Below, one piece after another: positions 49,353 to 58,835 of a DNA stretch of 64,000 bases (within the stretch, counting starts at the first letter, position 1; each line of letters starts with the position of its first letter). The stretch spans positions 3,429,321 through 3,493,320 of the forward strand of contig NZ_KB235896.1 of the NCBI RefSeq assembly GCF_000332135.1. The letters are read 5' to 3'. The DNA comes from Anabaena sp. PCC 7108 (GTDB lineage Bacteria; Cyanobacteriota; Cyanobacteriia; Cyanobacteriales; Nostocaceae). The translations under genes and the position numbers were made by a program. Under the pieces are notes generated by a model, which ran no database searches, was not told the DNA's origin, and saw only the letters and a program-made list of their open reading frames with translations.

Positions 49353-50006
49353 ATGACGCAACTAACTTTAGTAATTGGTAATAAAAATTATTCATCTTGG
49401 TCACTGCGTCCTTGGCTGGTGATGAAGCACTTTAACTTGCCATTTCAAGAAATTCGCGTTCCTCTCTATACGTCAGATTCTTTATCACAACTTCAGCAAT
49501 ATTCTCCATCTGGAAAAGTACCTGTATTGTTGCACAATAATATAACTGTGTGGGATTCTTTAGCTATTTGTGAATATCTAGCGGAAACATTTCCCCATTT
49601 ACACTGCTGGCCAGAGGATAAATCCACCAGAACATTAGCTCGTTCTATCAGTGCAGAAATGCACTCTGGTTTTCAAACTTTGCGTCAAAATATGTCGATG
49701 AACTGCTGTACTAAATACCCTGGTAAAGGTTTAGTATCTGGTGTTCAACAAGACATTGATCGCATCACCGATATTTGGCAAGAATGTCGGCAAAAATTTA
49801 GCGTGGGTGGTGATTTTTTGTTTGGTAATTTTACTATTGCTGATGCCATGTTTGCTCCAGTTGCATTGAGATTTGTCACCTATGATGTACAGATAGATTC
49901 AGTTTCCAGGAATTATGTAGAAGCTATTTTATCATTACCTGCAATACAAGAATGGATCACAGCAGCCAAAAGTGAGACAGAAGTAATCTCCAAGTTCGAG
50001 TTTTAG
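49353..50006 (+). CDS. Glutathione S-transferase-like protein
   Basis: 217 aa. The N-terminal thioredoxin-like domain has NYSSWSLRPWLVMKHFNLPF and the SGKVPVLLHNN (cis-Pro) and WDSLAICEYLAE (gamma-glutamyl binding) motifs; the helical C-terminal domain has NFTIADAMFAPVALRF (the N-capping box). Cytosolic; probably conjugates or reduces electrophiles with glutathione. Divergent from the GNAT-cupin operon. Confidence 0.9.
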   Translation: MTQLTLVIGNKNYSSWSLRPWLVMKHFNLPFQEIRVPLYTSDSLSQLQQYSPSGKVPVLLHNNITVWDSLAICEYLAETFPHLHCWPEDKSTRTLARSISAEMHSGFQTLRQNMSMNCCTKYPGKGLVSGVQQDIDRITDIWQECRQKFSVGGDFLFGNFTIADAMFAPVALRFVTYDVQIDSVSRNYVEAILSLPAIQEWITAAKSETEVISKFEF

Positions 50007-50108
50007 CTATTTCACAATTCACTAAAATCTAATTTTATGAGATGCTGCCGACTGATTTACCATTTGCACAGTTTTAAAATGCAGTTTTTGAAGCAGAATC
50101 ATATTTGA

Positions 50109-50675
50109 TTAATCAACCAAATGCTGCATTTTACTCAATGGCGTTGATAAACCATCGATACTCATAATATTTTTCTGCTGTTGATATTCTTTAATTCCCT
50201 CTTCTCCTTTTTTACTAGCCCATTTAACTAAAGTTTCTCTTTGTCCTTGATATTCATACAGCGGCACACCAAAACCACAAGAAGTTTGTACACGTTCAAT
50301 ATTTGCAACAATAATTTGTCGAGTTCCAGGAACAGGATAAAATAGAGAATAGAGAGAATTCCATTCCGGAGAATCTGGTAAGATTGTTTTTCCCTGACCA
50401 TAAAGACGGAGAATACAAGCAGGTTCTTGAAAAGCACAAAACATAAAGGTTATTCGTCCATTTTCCTGCAAATGAGCCGATGTTTCGTTACCACTACCTG
50501 TGACATCCAAATAACCGACTCGGTGCGGAGAGAGAATGCGAAAACTTTCTAAACCCTTGGGAGAAAGGTTAACATGACCGGTAGAACTCAAAGGTGCAGA
50601 ACCTACAAAAAATAGCTTTTGGGCTGCAATAAAGTTTTGCAGTTCTTCAGTAATACAATCAAAAAGTTTAGACAT
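50109..50675 (-). CDS. Pyridoxamine 5'-phosphate oxidase-like flavoprotein
   Basis: 188 aa. A PNPOx-like split beta-barrel: FFVGSAPLSSTGHVNLSPKG near the start, GYLDVTGSGNETSAHL in the FMN-binding part, ENGRITFMFCAF and a C-terminal GVPLYEYQGQRETLVKWA. It probably binds FMN or F420-like cofactor and reduces an unknown substrate; it is not the PdxH enzyme itself. It is divergent from the deaminase-like gene. Confidence 0.82.
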   Translation of the reverse strand: MSKLFDCITEELQNFIAAQKLFFVGSAPLSSTGHVNLSPKGLESFRILSPHRVGYLDVTGSGNETSAHLQENGRITFMFCAFQEPACILRLYGQGKTILPDSPEWNSLYSLFYPVPGTRQIIVANIERVQTSCGFGVPLYEYQGQRETLVKWASKKGEEGIKEYQQQKNIMSIDGLSTPLSKMQHLVD

Positions 50676-50744
50676 AACTGATGTGATAGTTTTAGCAGTT
50701 TTTTGATTTTATTATATTCCATTAAAGTTTAACTTTTACTTGAT

Positions 50745-51647
50745 ATGTCGTCAATTTTTTTGCCTCCACCTATTCAAAGAATTAATAGTGAAATAGTAGC
50801 TAATGCAGGTGTTAAGTTATCTATTTTGCGTCTGGATCTCATGCATCCCCAAATTAACGGTAATAAATGGTTTAAGCTGAAGTATAACCTGGCGGAAGCT
50901 AAAGAGAAAAATTTCTCAACCATCCTTACTTTTGGTGGTGCTTATTCTAACCATATTTATGCTACCGCAGCCGCAGGTAAAATATTTGGTTTCCGCACGA
51001 TTGGCATAATTCGTGGAGAAGAAAATATCCCTCTAAATCCTACTTTACAATTTGCATTAGCACAGGGAATGGAATTAGTATATATTGATCGTCGTACATA
51101 TAAAGAACGTCATACAGATGAATTACAAAACCAATTAAAACAGCAATTTGGAGAAGTATTCATTATTCCTGAAGGTGGTTGTAACTTAAATGGTATGCGT
51201 GGTTGTATAGAGATATTAGAAACGGTTAAAGAATTTAATACTATCTGTCTAGCTTGCGGTACAGGAACAACACTGGCAGGTATGACACTATCATTAAGTC
51301 AACAACAAAAAGTGCTGGGATTTCCTATATTAAAAGGTGGTGATTTTCTCAATGAAGATATCAAAAATTCATTAATAAATTATCTGGATTCTGGATTACC
51401 TGCACCTGTTAATTGTCCCTCACCTTGGGAATTAATTTGTAATTATCATTTTGGTGGTTACGCTAAGGTAAATAATGAATTAAGGCTATTTTGTCAAAAT
51501 TTTCAACAACAATATGACATACCTTTAGATTATGTATATACAGGAAAAATGTTTTATGGAGTTATGGATTTAATAACAAAAGGCTTTTTTAATTCGGAAT
51601 CTTTGCTTTTAGTACATACAGGTGGGTTACAGGGTAATCTCGGATAA
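50745..51647 (+). CDS. PLP enzyme, ACC deaminase/D-cysteine desulfhydrase family
   Basis: 300 aa. A fold-type II PLP enzyme. The PLP lysine lies in NGNKWFKLKYN, the phosphate and substrate loop in FGGAYSNHIYATAAAG, and the glycine loop in ACGTGTTLAGMTLSL. The end LLLVHTGGLQG is characteristic. Whether it acts on D-cysteine or 1-aminocyclopropane-1-carboxylate cannot be told by eye; D-cysteine desulfhydrase is more common in bacteria. Monocistronic. Confidence 0.88.
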   Translation: MSSIFLPPPIQRINSEIVANAGVKLSILRLDLMHPQINGNKWFKLKYNLAEAKEKNFSTILTFGGAYSNHIYATAAAGKIFGFRTIGIIRGEENIPLNPTLQFALAQGMELVYIDRRTYKERHTDELQNQLKQQFGEVFIIPEGGCNLNGMRGCIEILETVKEFNTICLACGTGTTLAGMTLSLSQQQKVLGFPILKGGDFLNEDIKNSLINYLDSGLPAPVNCPSPWELICNYHFGGYAKVNNELRLFCQNFQQQYDIPLDYVYTGKMFYGVMDLITKGFFNSESLLLVHTGGLQGNLG

Positions 51648-52008
51648 GGCAGTACAAAAGTTTGATAAATTCATTTATCGCATCATTCAACAAAAAAGAG
51701 AAAGTACTGAAGATATACTAAAAACGGTTGGAAACTTTACTTTTAAACGCAGAGGTTCGCTGAGGTAAACGCAAAGTGACGCAGAGTTTTTACTGACTTG
51801 TAAAAAGAGGACTTATCCTGCCCACCCGTCTTATATTTAACTGTGTGTACCTACTTAAATGCGAGTAATTGTGTTGTGTGTCGATGACTATACAACCTGA
51901 TGTCAAGTAAGAATGAAGAACTTTGGTTACATTTTAAAGAGTATATGAAAAATCTCCGTACTTAAGTATTTTTATCAGGATACGCTATATATTACTAACT
52001 AGGCATAA
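51648..52008. other. 361-bp gap with one interspersed repeat
   Basis: At 51749-51790 an ACGCAGAGGTTCGCTGAGG... stretch, related to the CTCTGCG-type repeats elsewhere. No gene otherwise. Confidence 0.45.
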
Positions 52009-52185
52009 ATGATCTTAGCTACTCAGGGATTAAAAGGGATGCAAAGCAATAGTAGTGCGACTCCAGAATCAACTCAAGTTTCTACCAATACCAATAATTC
52101 TAGCCAACAAGTTCAACATATCTATACTTTAGAAAACTTGGTTAAAACATTAGAAGAAGTAGCTACTCACCTAGCAGCAAATTAA
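52009..52185 (+). CDS. Small Ser/Asn/Gln-rich protein (58 aa)
   Basis: 58 aa from the ATG at 52009, with AGG 6 nt upstream; a second Met is at codon 11. The N-terminal half is polar and low-complexity (SNSSATPESTQVSTNTNNSSQQ in part) and the C-terminal half is a likely helix (HIYTLENLVKTLEEVATHLAAN). Codon use is normal. No family recognised; it may be a real small protein, though short. Confidence 0.45.
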   Translation: MILATQGLKGMQSNSSATPESTQVSTNTNNSSQQVQHIYTLENLVKTLEEVATHLAAN

Positions 52186-52445
52186 GCTGTTGTGCAATGG
52201 CGATAATAGCGATAACTTAAGTAGGTAGACAGAATTAAATGTCAGATAAAATTTTGGTCGTAGTGAGCGATTTATCGCTCTTTTGCTAGGTTTGATAGGG
52301 CTAAAGCCCTTACTACTAACTTTTCTTTTATTCAGTCTTACTACTTTGAAAGGAAAGTTTATTTACTTCTTTTTTGTTTGGTAAAGAGGGAGTGAACTGC
52401 TTTTTTTCACTACACAAAAGATATCTCAATTTCTTTTTGGTAATC

Positions 52446-52706
52446 TTAAGCATGAAGGTTGGCTTGTTCTTGTAACCAAGGATCTACAGGTTGTCCATCT
52501 TTGCGTTTTAATTCTATTTCTATTACCATCACTTCTTTGGAACCGGGAGGTGCAGGTTTTTTGTGGAATATAATGTCGTAGTCTGCGGGGTTATGTTGAC
52601 GTTCTTGCAACCATTCTTGTACTTTGGTGATGGCAAAGAATGATTGCCCTTGTTCAAACATTCTGGTAATTTGTAATTGTAAGGTGTAAGGATTGATACG
52701 GCTCAT
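52446..52706 (-). CDS. Protein of unknown function (86 aa)
   Basis: 86 aa with an AAAGGAGT ribosome binding site. The sequence is soluble and mixed: a helix (ITRMFEQGQSFFAITKVQEWLQER), then beta strands (DYDIIFHKK, EVMVIEIELKRK), then a short helix. It is well-formed and has a good start, so likely real. I do not recognise the family. Monocistronic. Confidence 0.65.
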   Translation of the reverse strand: MSRINPYTLQLQITRMFEQGQSFFAITKVQEWLQERQHNPADYDIIFHKKPAPPGSKEVMVIEIELKRKDGQPVDPWLQEQANLHA

Positions 52707-52754
52707 TTGTATTGACTCCTTTGGTACTTGTAATTATTATAGTCTCACGCAGAG

Positions 52755-52803
52755 GAGCCAGTGCGTTGCGCGGGTTTCCCGTGTTGTAGCAACTGGCGTA
52801 GCG
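52755..52803. repeat. Interspersed palindromic repeat (CAGTGCGTT...AGCAACTGG)
   Basis: GAGCCAGTGCGTTGCGCGGG... to ...GTAGCAACTGGCGTAGCG. The CCAGT...ACTGG ends are inverted and the centre has CGGGTTTCCCG. The same end sequences flank the insertion in the IS110 transposase at 25781-25836. The rest of 52707-53239 shows no gene I can support. Confidence 0.65.
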
Positions 52804-53239
52804 CAAAGAGGAAGATTGAGTTGGGAGTTTTTTATTCTTCTGTGTTAATATCTACTTTATCATAAATATTTGATAACAAGATTTGGTAGGGAATGGAGGC
52901 TAGATTTAAGCTATGGGTGTGCGGGGTTTACAAACTGAAAATCGGCGCATTCTTGATATTTTGCAAAATCGTCCTCCTGAGCAGGAATCTTGATTTTTAC
53001 TTACTTTTCAATATGTATGTATTTTTATATCCCTGACTTATTAAAAAAGCTGGGGATATATTTTAAAAATTTGTTAATTAATAAAAATTTGCATGAATTG
53101 GCGGTAGATTTATGAAAGAGTACTGAAGGGGAGTTTAGACTAAATTGGTTATATTCAAGAAAAAAAAGGAGTCTGATTGAATACAGTCTCCCTTTTGACA
53201 GAAACTGAGAGAAATCCGGGCTAACTCTGACTCGCCAAT

Positions 53240-53425
53240 ATGAAACGTGCCAGATTAGAAGAATTCCGTCAAGCAGCCTACAAACATCTATGTAGAGCTA
53301 AAGACGCTACCTTTGAATTGACAGATGCCATATTTATACAACACCCAAAATTGCCACCCCATACATTTTGCTTTAATTCAAAGTTATTACTTCTAAATTT
53401 TCTTAAATTTTTAAGAAGCAGATAA
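53240..53425 (+). pseudogene. Fragment, probably transposase N terminus
   Basis: The first 35 or so residues (MKRARLEEFRQAAYKHLCRAKDATFELTDAI) read like the N terminus of a cyanobacterial transposase that I recall only vaguely; after that the frame turns into unrelated, low-quality sequence and stops. No downstream transposase domains remain. Either a decayed IS or a short host gene; confidence is limited. Confidence 0.4.
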
Positions 53426-53481
53426 GTAAATTTTGAATTGTTTAGCGTTGGAGTTGAATATAGTTACTTACCTGTAGGTTA

Positions 53482-53964
53482 TTAATAAGGGCTTTTCTCC
53501 GGATATAGGAGGTTAATACGCTTTTGCCGTAATGCTAATTCTTCTTTGTGCAGTTGCTCTAACTGCTCTACTATCTCTCCTTTTACCCCTATAATAGAAG
53601 CCATTTGTAGAATTTTTTTCTTTTCCTGTTCATGAATTTCTCCATCAGCAGCAGAAGCTCTAATTGCTGTGAGAAGTAAATCTCTTTGTGCGATAGATAC
53701 TTGAGGAGAGCGAGCAATTACCTCTTCTATGTCTTCATCGGCTTCGTATGCTTTTAGCTCTTCAATTACCCAGTCTGCTACTCCCCAGGATGCACAGAAT
53801 CCAATAGCCCAATCTTTTTCTTCCCTTGAGAGAACTCCATCTCCCTTAGCGCAACATAAAACTGATTTCATATAAATGCAACAATCTTCATCTGTAGGGA
53901 TCTCACTAAAGCCAAAAAACCAATTAAATATCCAAGATTGACCAAGTTTTTTGATGTCAGACAT
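53482..53964 (-). CDS. TerB-like tellurite-resistance domain protein
   Basis: 160 aa from the ATG at 53964, with an AAGGA ribosome binding site; the frame is open to 54000. All-helical, with two paired acidic motifs of TerB type: CCAKGDGVLSREEKDWAI and IRASAADGEIHEQEKKKI, each with Asp-x-x-Asp/Glu metal-like residues. TerB-like domains occur in stress and membrane-associated systems; the exact role here is unknown. It is convergent with nothing, and alaS follows on the same strand upstream, 197 bp away. Confidence 0.78.
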   Translation of the reverse strand: MSDIKKLGQSWIFNWFFGFSEIPTDEDCCIYMKSVLCCAKGDGVLSREEKDWAIGFCASWGVADWVIEELKAYEADEDIEEVIARSPQVSIAQRDLLLTAIRASAADGEIHEQEKKKILQMASIIGVKGEIVEQLEQLHKEELALRQKRINLLYPEKSPY

Positions 53965-54160
53965 AAATTTTCCTTCTTGTCTATTAAAACATGATTTCAC
54001 TCTGGGATGTTATCATTACTAAGGAAAAAACACAAGGACAGTTTAGACTGTTACAGAAAATATCTTAAACTGCAAATATTTACTAGCAAAAAGCCTAATA
54101 TTAAAAATATATTAATCAATGCAAAAATTTGGGTAGGCAAGATACCTACCCCACAAACTC

Positions 54161-56803
54161 CTATTTCAACGCTGCTAACAACTCATTTTTTGCTGTTTCC
54201 AAAGCTTGCGGTAATTTGGTTTCGTCACGTCCCCCAGCTTGGGCTAAATTGGGTTTTCCACCACCACCACCTCCACAAATCTTAGCTACATTACCAACAA
54301 ATTTTCCAGCTTGGACACCTTTCTTATTAACTTCAGAACTAAATGCTGCAACGATACTCACTTTTCCTGCTTCAGGAACTGAACCTAAAACCACCGCACC
54401 ATTACCGATTTTTTGCAGCAATCTTTCCGCAGCAGCTTTTAATGATTCTGCGTCAACATCTTCCAGTTGAGAAACAATAATTTTATGTTCTCCAATTGTT
54501 TCCGCAGTTTGTAATAAGCTGTCAGATTTGACTATGGCTATTTGTGATTTCAGACTTTGAATTTCTTTTTCGTTGTTGCGAAGTTCAGTTTGTAGAGTTG
54601 TGATTCTGTCGGGTATTTCTTCGGGTTTGACTTTAAAGCGATCGCTCAAATCTTTAACCACTTTATCACGCACATTTAAATAATCCAAGATCGCCGCACC
54701 AGAAACCGCTTCTATTCTTCTCACCCCAGAAGCAACTCCCGCTTCAGAAATAATCTTGAAAACGCCAATTTCCGCAGTATTACTAACGTGAGTTCCCCCG
54801 CACAGTTCCATTGACACACCAGGGAAATCAATCACGCGCACATCATCACCGTACTTTTCCCCAAACATCGCAACTGCACCTTTGGCTTTTGCTTCTGCTA
54901 AGGGTAATACTTCGATTTTTACAGAATGTGCTTCGGAAATCCAACTATTTACTAACTCTTCAATTTGTTGAACTTCATCCGCAGTTAAAGCGCGAGGACA
55001 GTTAAAATCAAACCGTAATCTGTCGAAAGAAACCAAAGAACCCGCTTGAGAAATTCCTTCATCAACAACTTTCTTTAATGCAGCTTGTAATAAATGAGTT
55101 GCTGTATGATTAGCTTGAGCGCGACGACGACAACCCCGATCTATTTGTGCGGTAATTTCATCACCAACTCTAATTGTTCCTCTTTCAATGCGTCCGAAGT
55201 GAATAAAGAAATCAGATTCTTTTTTCACATCTTCAATTCTGACTAAAACACCATCACCGGCAATATATCCTTTATCACCAATTTGTCCCCCAGACTCAGC
55301 ATAAAATGGAGTTTTATCTAAAACAATTTGCACTTCTGTTCCTGCTTCTGCTGCTTCTTCAGAAACACCAGCAACTAACAAAACTTCGATTTTTGCAGTT
55401 GTTGTTAATTGGGTATAACCGATAAATTCTGTGGAATGGATATGTTCTGCAAGTTTATCTAAAGAACCTTGAACAGTTAAATCAATAGTTTCGTGTGCAG
55501 CTTTCGCACGTTCCACCTGTTTTTGCATTTCTGTATTGAAACCATCAACATCAACAGTGATGTTATTTTCTTCTGCGACTTCTTGGGTTAATTCCAATGG
55601 GAAGCCGTAGGTATCATATAGAGTAAACGCACTTTCACCACTAATAGAAGTTTGTCCTTTTTGTTTTACGGTTTGGATAATTTCTGATAACAGCTTTTCT
55701 CCTCTATCTAAAGTTTTGAGAAAATTAACTTCTTCTCTTTGCAATTCAGCTTTAATTGCAGTTTCTCTTTGTCGCAAATTTGGATAAATTGATTCAGAAA
55801 GAGAAATTGCGGTTTCTGCAACTTGGTTAATAAATTCTCCAGTAATACCAATTAATCTCCCATGTCTGACAACGCGACGAATCAAACGCCGTAAAACATA
55901 ACCTCTTCCCACATTAGAAGCGCGAATTTCATCAGCAATCATGTGAACTACAGAACGGACATGATCACCAATTACCTTTAAAGAAACTTTGGTATTTTCA
56001 TCACTTTTGTAATAATCAATTTTGGCAATTTTTGCTGCTGTTTCAATAATCGGGAAAATCAAATCTGTTTCATAATTATTCGGCTTCTTTTGCAGGATTT
56101 GCGCCATTCTTTCCAAACCCATTCCCGTGTCAATATTCTTGTTTTGCAACGGGGTTAAATTTCCTGAAGCATCCCGATTATATTGCATGAATACCAAGTT
56201 ATAAAACTCGATAAATCGGGTATCATCTTCTAAATCAATATTATCTTCACCGCGTTCTGGGTGAAAATCATAATAAATTTCCGAACATGGTCCACATGGT
56301 CCAGTGATTCCTGATACCCAGAAGTTATCATCTGCACCCATGCGCTTGATGCGTTTTTCTGTTACACCAATATTCTCGCGCCAGATGGTAAAAGCTTCGT
56401 CGTCGTCTTCAAAGACGCTGACAACGAGATTTTGAGGAGAGAAACCAAAGACTTGAGTGGATAATTCCCAACCCCAAGCGATCGCTTGTGCCTTAAAATA
56501 ATCACCAAAGCTAAAATTCCCCAACATCTCGAAAAATGTATGGTGGCGTTGAGTTCGTCCCACATTTTCGATATCATTGGTACGAATACATTTCTGTGAT
56601 GTCGTAGCGCGTTTGAATTCCGGTGTCCGTTGTCCCAAGAAGATAGGCTTAAATGGTAACATACCTGCAATAGTTAGCAGTACAGTGGGATCTTCTGGAA
56701 CCAGGGAAGCACTAGGAAGCGGTTGGTGTCCCCGTTGAGTGTAGAAGTCGAGGAATAAAGTGCGAATATCGTTACCGCTAAGATACTGGGGAGTTGAAGA
56801 CAT
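54161..56803 (-). CDS. alaS: Alanyl-tRNA synthetase
   Basis: 880 aa, normal for AlaS. Class II core at the N terminus (DIRTLFLDFYTQRGHQPLPS, GMLPFKPIFLG, QKCIRTNDIENVGRT), the editing domain with the zinc-binding HxxxH (NHTATHLLQ) and CGGTH, and the C-terminal C-Ala domain ending with the glycine-rich ICGGGGGGKPNLAQAGG. Charges tRNA-Ala and edits Ser and Gly. Monocistronic. Confidence 0.97.
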   Translation of the reverse strand: MSSTPQYLSGNDIRTLFLDFYTQRGHQPLPSASLVPEDPTVLLTIAGMLPFKPIFLGQRTPEFKRATTSQKCIRTNDIENVGRTQRHHTFFEMLGNFSFGDYFKAQAIAWGWELSTQVFGFSPQNLVVSVFEDDDEAFTIWRENIGVTEKRIKRMGADDNFWVSGITGPCGPCSEIYYDFHPERGEDNIDLEDDTRFIEFYNLVFMQYNRDASGNLTPLQNKNIDTGMGLERMAQILQKKPNNYETDLIFPIIETAAKIAKIDYYKSDENTKVSLKVIGDHVRSVVHMIADEIRASNVGRGYVLRRLIRRVVRHGRLIGITGEFINQVAETAISLSESIYPNLRQRETAIKAELQREEVNFLKTLDRGEKLLSEIIQTVKQKGQTSISGESAFTLYDTYGFPLELTQEVAEENNITVDVDGFNTEMQKQVERAKAAHETIDLTVQGSLDKLAEHIHSTEFIGYTQLTTTAKIEVLLVAGVSEEAAEAGTEVQIVLDKTPFYAESGGQIGDKGYIAGDGVLVRIEDVKKESDFFIHFGRIERGTIRVGDEITAQIDRGCRRRAQANHTATHLLQAALKKVVDEGISQAGSLVSFDRLRFDFNCPRALTADEVQQIEELVNSWISEAHSVKIEVLPLAEAKAKGAVAMFGEKYGDDVRVIDFPGVSMELCGGTHVSNTAEIGVFKIISEAGVASGVRRIEAVSGAAILDYLNVRDKVVKDLSDRFKVKPEEIPDRITTLQTELRNNEKEIQSLKSQIAIVKSDSLLQTAETIGEHKIIVSQLEDVDAESLKAAAERLLQKIGNGAVVLGSVPEAGKVSIVAAFSSEVNKKGVQAGKFVGNVAKICGGGGGGKPNLAQAGGRDETKLPQALETAKNELLAALK

Positions 56804-57809
56804 GAGAGGTTACAAAAAAATAAGAATTTAAGTTGCTAGTTATCTAGTTTAGGCTGCTAATTGGTAATTAGTGATGAGTAAAATTCTTAGCTGTTACTTA
56901 TTCCTTAGTTGGCGTTGCATAAGTGCGTGATGTTTGTTAAGTGTAGAGCGGAGAATCCCTACCCATGGAACGTCTCTACAAGGGTTTTGAATGTATGCAA
57001 AATTGTTTTCATCCCCAAAATCAGCAACGCCCCTTAGTTTTCATGACAAGTATTACAGTAACTTTACAAAAATTTGTTATTCTATATACAGCAGACTGTA
57101 AGCAAATGAAGTAAAAATTTTTCTGCAAAAATCAAGTATCAAGGGGCTTTTACCCACACCATTACCTGATGTCTCATGACAAATATTCTTTCCTACCTAC
57201 TTAATATAGCAGCTGACAGTCTGAAAAGTCTTTTGGTATCCTAACCGCCCTGTCTGTAGCCATAACATGGAATTCTTAAGAAATACTTGTGAAAAACCGA
57301 AATAGAGATACAAGTAAAGATACAAATAAAGAACTCATGGTAAAACTTTCATAACATATTCATTTTAGATTTTAGATGACGACTGTTGACATAATTCAAT
57401 AGTTAATTTGTTTTGAGAACACATTTATTAAGTCCACTGGGAATAAAAAACTTGTTTTTTTACAGTCCTCAATATTCTGTTAACTCATATCTGGCACATT
57501 AAGAATCAACACGTAAAGTCTGTAAAAATGCGCGATAAAGCTACCTTATTTTCATGGGTTTTTATCGCTAAATCAAGGATTTTGAAACTTGGCTCTATAA
57601 AGGAACTAGATCAATTCTAGATCAACTTTTATTGGTGCAAGACGTGAGTTAATATAACTTAGATTATGAAAATATATCTTTGTTCCAATTTTCAATGGTT
57701 TTAACCGCCACTACATCCCGCATTTATGCAACACAAAAAATAGTTGTACAAAGCAGTATGTTCGTAATCATTTATATATTTGACTTGGAAATAAGGCAAA
57801 TGCACAACG
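56804..57809. other. 1-kb intergenic region upstream of alaS and a GGDEF gene
   Basis: Both flanking genes diverge from here. One dispersed palindrome at 56943-56983; otherwise AT-rich without ORFs, repeats or obvious RNA structure. It could hold an sRNA or long leader, but I see no direct sign. Confidence 0.45.
56943..56983. repeat. Dispersed imperfect palindrome, copy 2
   Basis: GTAGAGCGGAGAATCCCTACC... to ...CGTCTCTACAAGGG. It has the best preserved inverted ends (GTAGAG/CTCTAC) of the three copies (others at 11194 and 41756). Confidence 0.75.
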
Positions 57810-58835
57810 ATGAAAAGTTCAATTTTGGTTTTTGGAAGTACTAATTTTCTGGCTACACTACCAGATCAGATTCTTGATACAAATATCTTTAGTATCGATA
57901 TTGTTACCAGTCTCAGTCAGGCTCAGTCGTGCATTCACATTACGCCCATAGATATAATTTTGGTACAAGCAAGTTTAGAAGGGAGTATGGAATTATGTTC
58001 TTGGTTAAAAGAACAAACTAAGCTATCTTGTGTTTACTGCATTTTGTTTGAAGATCGTCCTGAGTTACTTACTCAGAAAAGTCAGGAAAATTGGGAGTGG
58101 GAATTATTAGTAAATGCTGCTGCATTAGAACAAGGTGCGGATGCTTATGTTTGGCAAATTCCTGAAAATCAAACTACATATAGTTTAGCAAATTTTGCAG
58201 CTAATTATCAAATAATAATAGCTCAATTTACGGTGGGTTTACGGAAAGCACAAAAATACCGGGATTTACTAGATAAAAATGCCTTACTATCAGCAATTGC
58301 TCTAGCCGATTCCTTAACAGAATTAAATAATCGTCGGGCTTTAGAATGGGACTTACCTAGACAAGTTCAACAAGCTAGAACTTTAAAAGATCCCTTTAGT
58401 CTAATTATCTTAGATGTGGATTTTTTCAAAAAAGTTAATGATACTCACGGGCATTTAGTAGGTGATCGTTTATTACAATTACTTTGTAAACGTTTGCAAA
58501 ACAATCTACGTTCACAGGATATAGCCTTCCGTTATGGAGGCGAAGAATTTGTGGTTTTGCTAACTAATACAAGCATAGAAGAAGCACTAAATATCGCTGT
58601 TCGTCTCAATCGAGTAGTTGATGAAAGCTCATTTGTGATTAATAATCAACTCTCTATTAATATTACTATCAGCTTAGGTGTAGCCACTTTAGAACCGGAA
58701 GATAATGAAACTGGAATCAGTTTATTACATCGTGCTGATCAATGCTTATTAGCAGCCAAAGAAACTGGTAGAAATAAAGTGGTAAGTTGGGATGAACACC
58801 ATCATATTTCTCATTTAAATTCTGTTTCTTATTAA
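57810..58835 (+). CDS. Diguanylate cyclase with pseudo-receiver domain
   Basis: 341 aa. The N-terminal 130 residues look like a receiver fold but have Gln53 where the phospho-Asp should be (DIILVQASLEG) and a WQIPEN sequence in place of a KP loop, so they cannot be phosphorylated in the usual way. The C-terminal GGDEF domain (about 160-330) is intact: GGEEF at 243-247, DVDFFKKVNDTHGH upstream, and an inhibitory RSQD site at 234-237 exactly five residues before. It should make cyclic di-GMP with product feedback. It overlaps the convergent M41 gene by 4 bp. Confidence 0.9.
   Translation: MKSSILVFGSTNFLATLPDQILDTNIFSIDIVTSLSQAQSCIHITPIDIILVQASLEGSMELCSWLKEQTKLSCVYCILFEDRPELLTQKSQENWEWELLVNAAALEQGADAYVWQIPENQTTYSLANFAANYQIIIAQFTVGLRKAQKYRDLLDKNALLSAIALADSLTELNNRRALEWDLPRQVQQARTLKDPFSLIILDVDFFKKVNDTHGHLVGDRLLQLLCKRLQNNLRSQDIAFRYGGEEFVVLLTNTSIEEALNIAVRLNRVVDESSFVINNQLSINITISLGVATLEPEDNETGISLLHRADQCLLAAKETGRNKVVSWDEHHHISHLNSVSY

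Noticed and set aside
52893-53038. Short frames of 26 and 48 codons after the palindromic repeat
   Set aside because: Two overlapping frames with weak start sites and no supporting pattern; cannot be told from chance.
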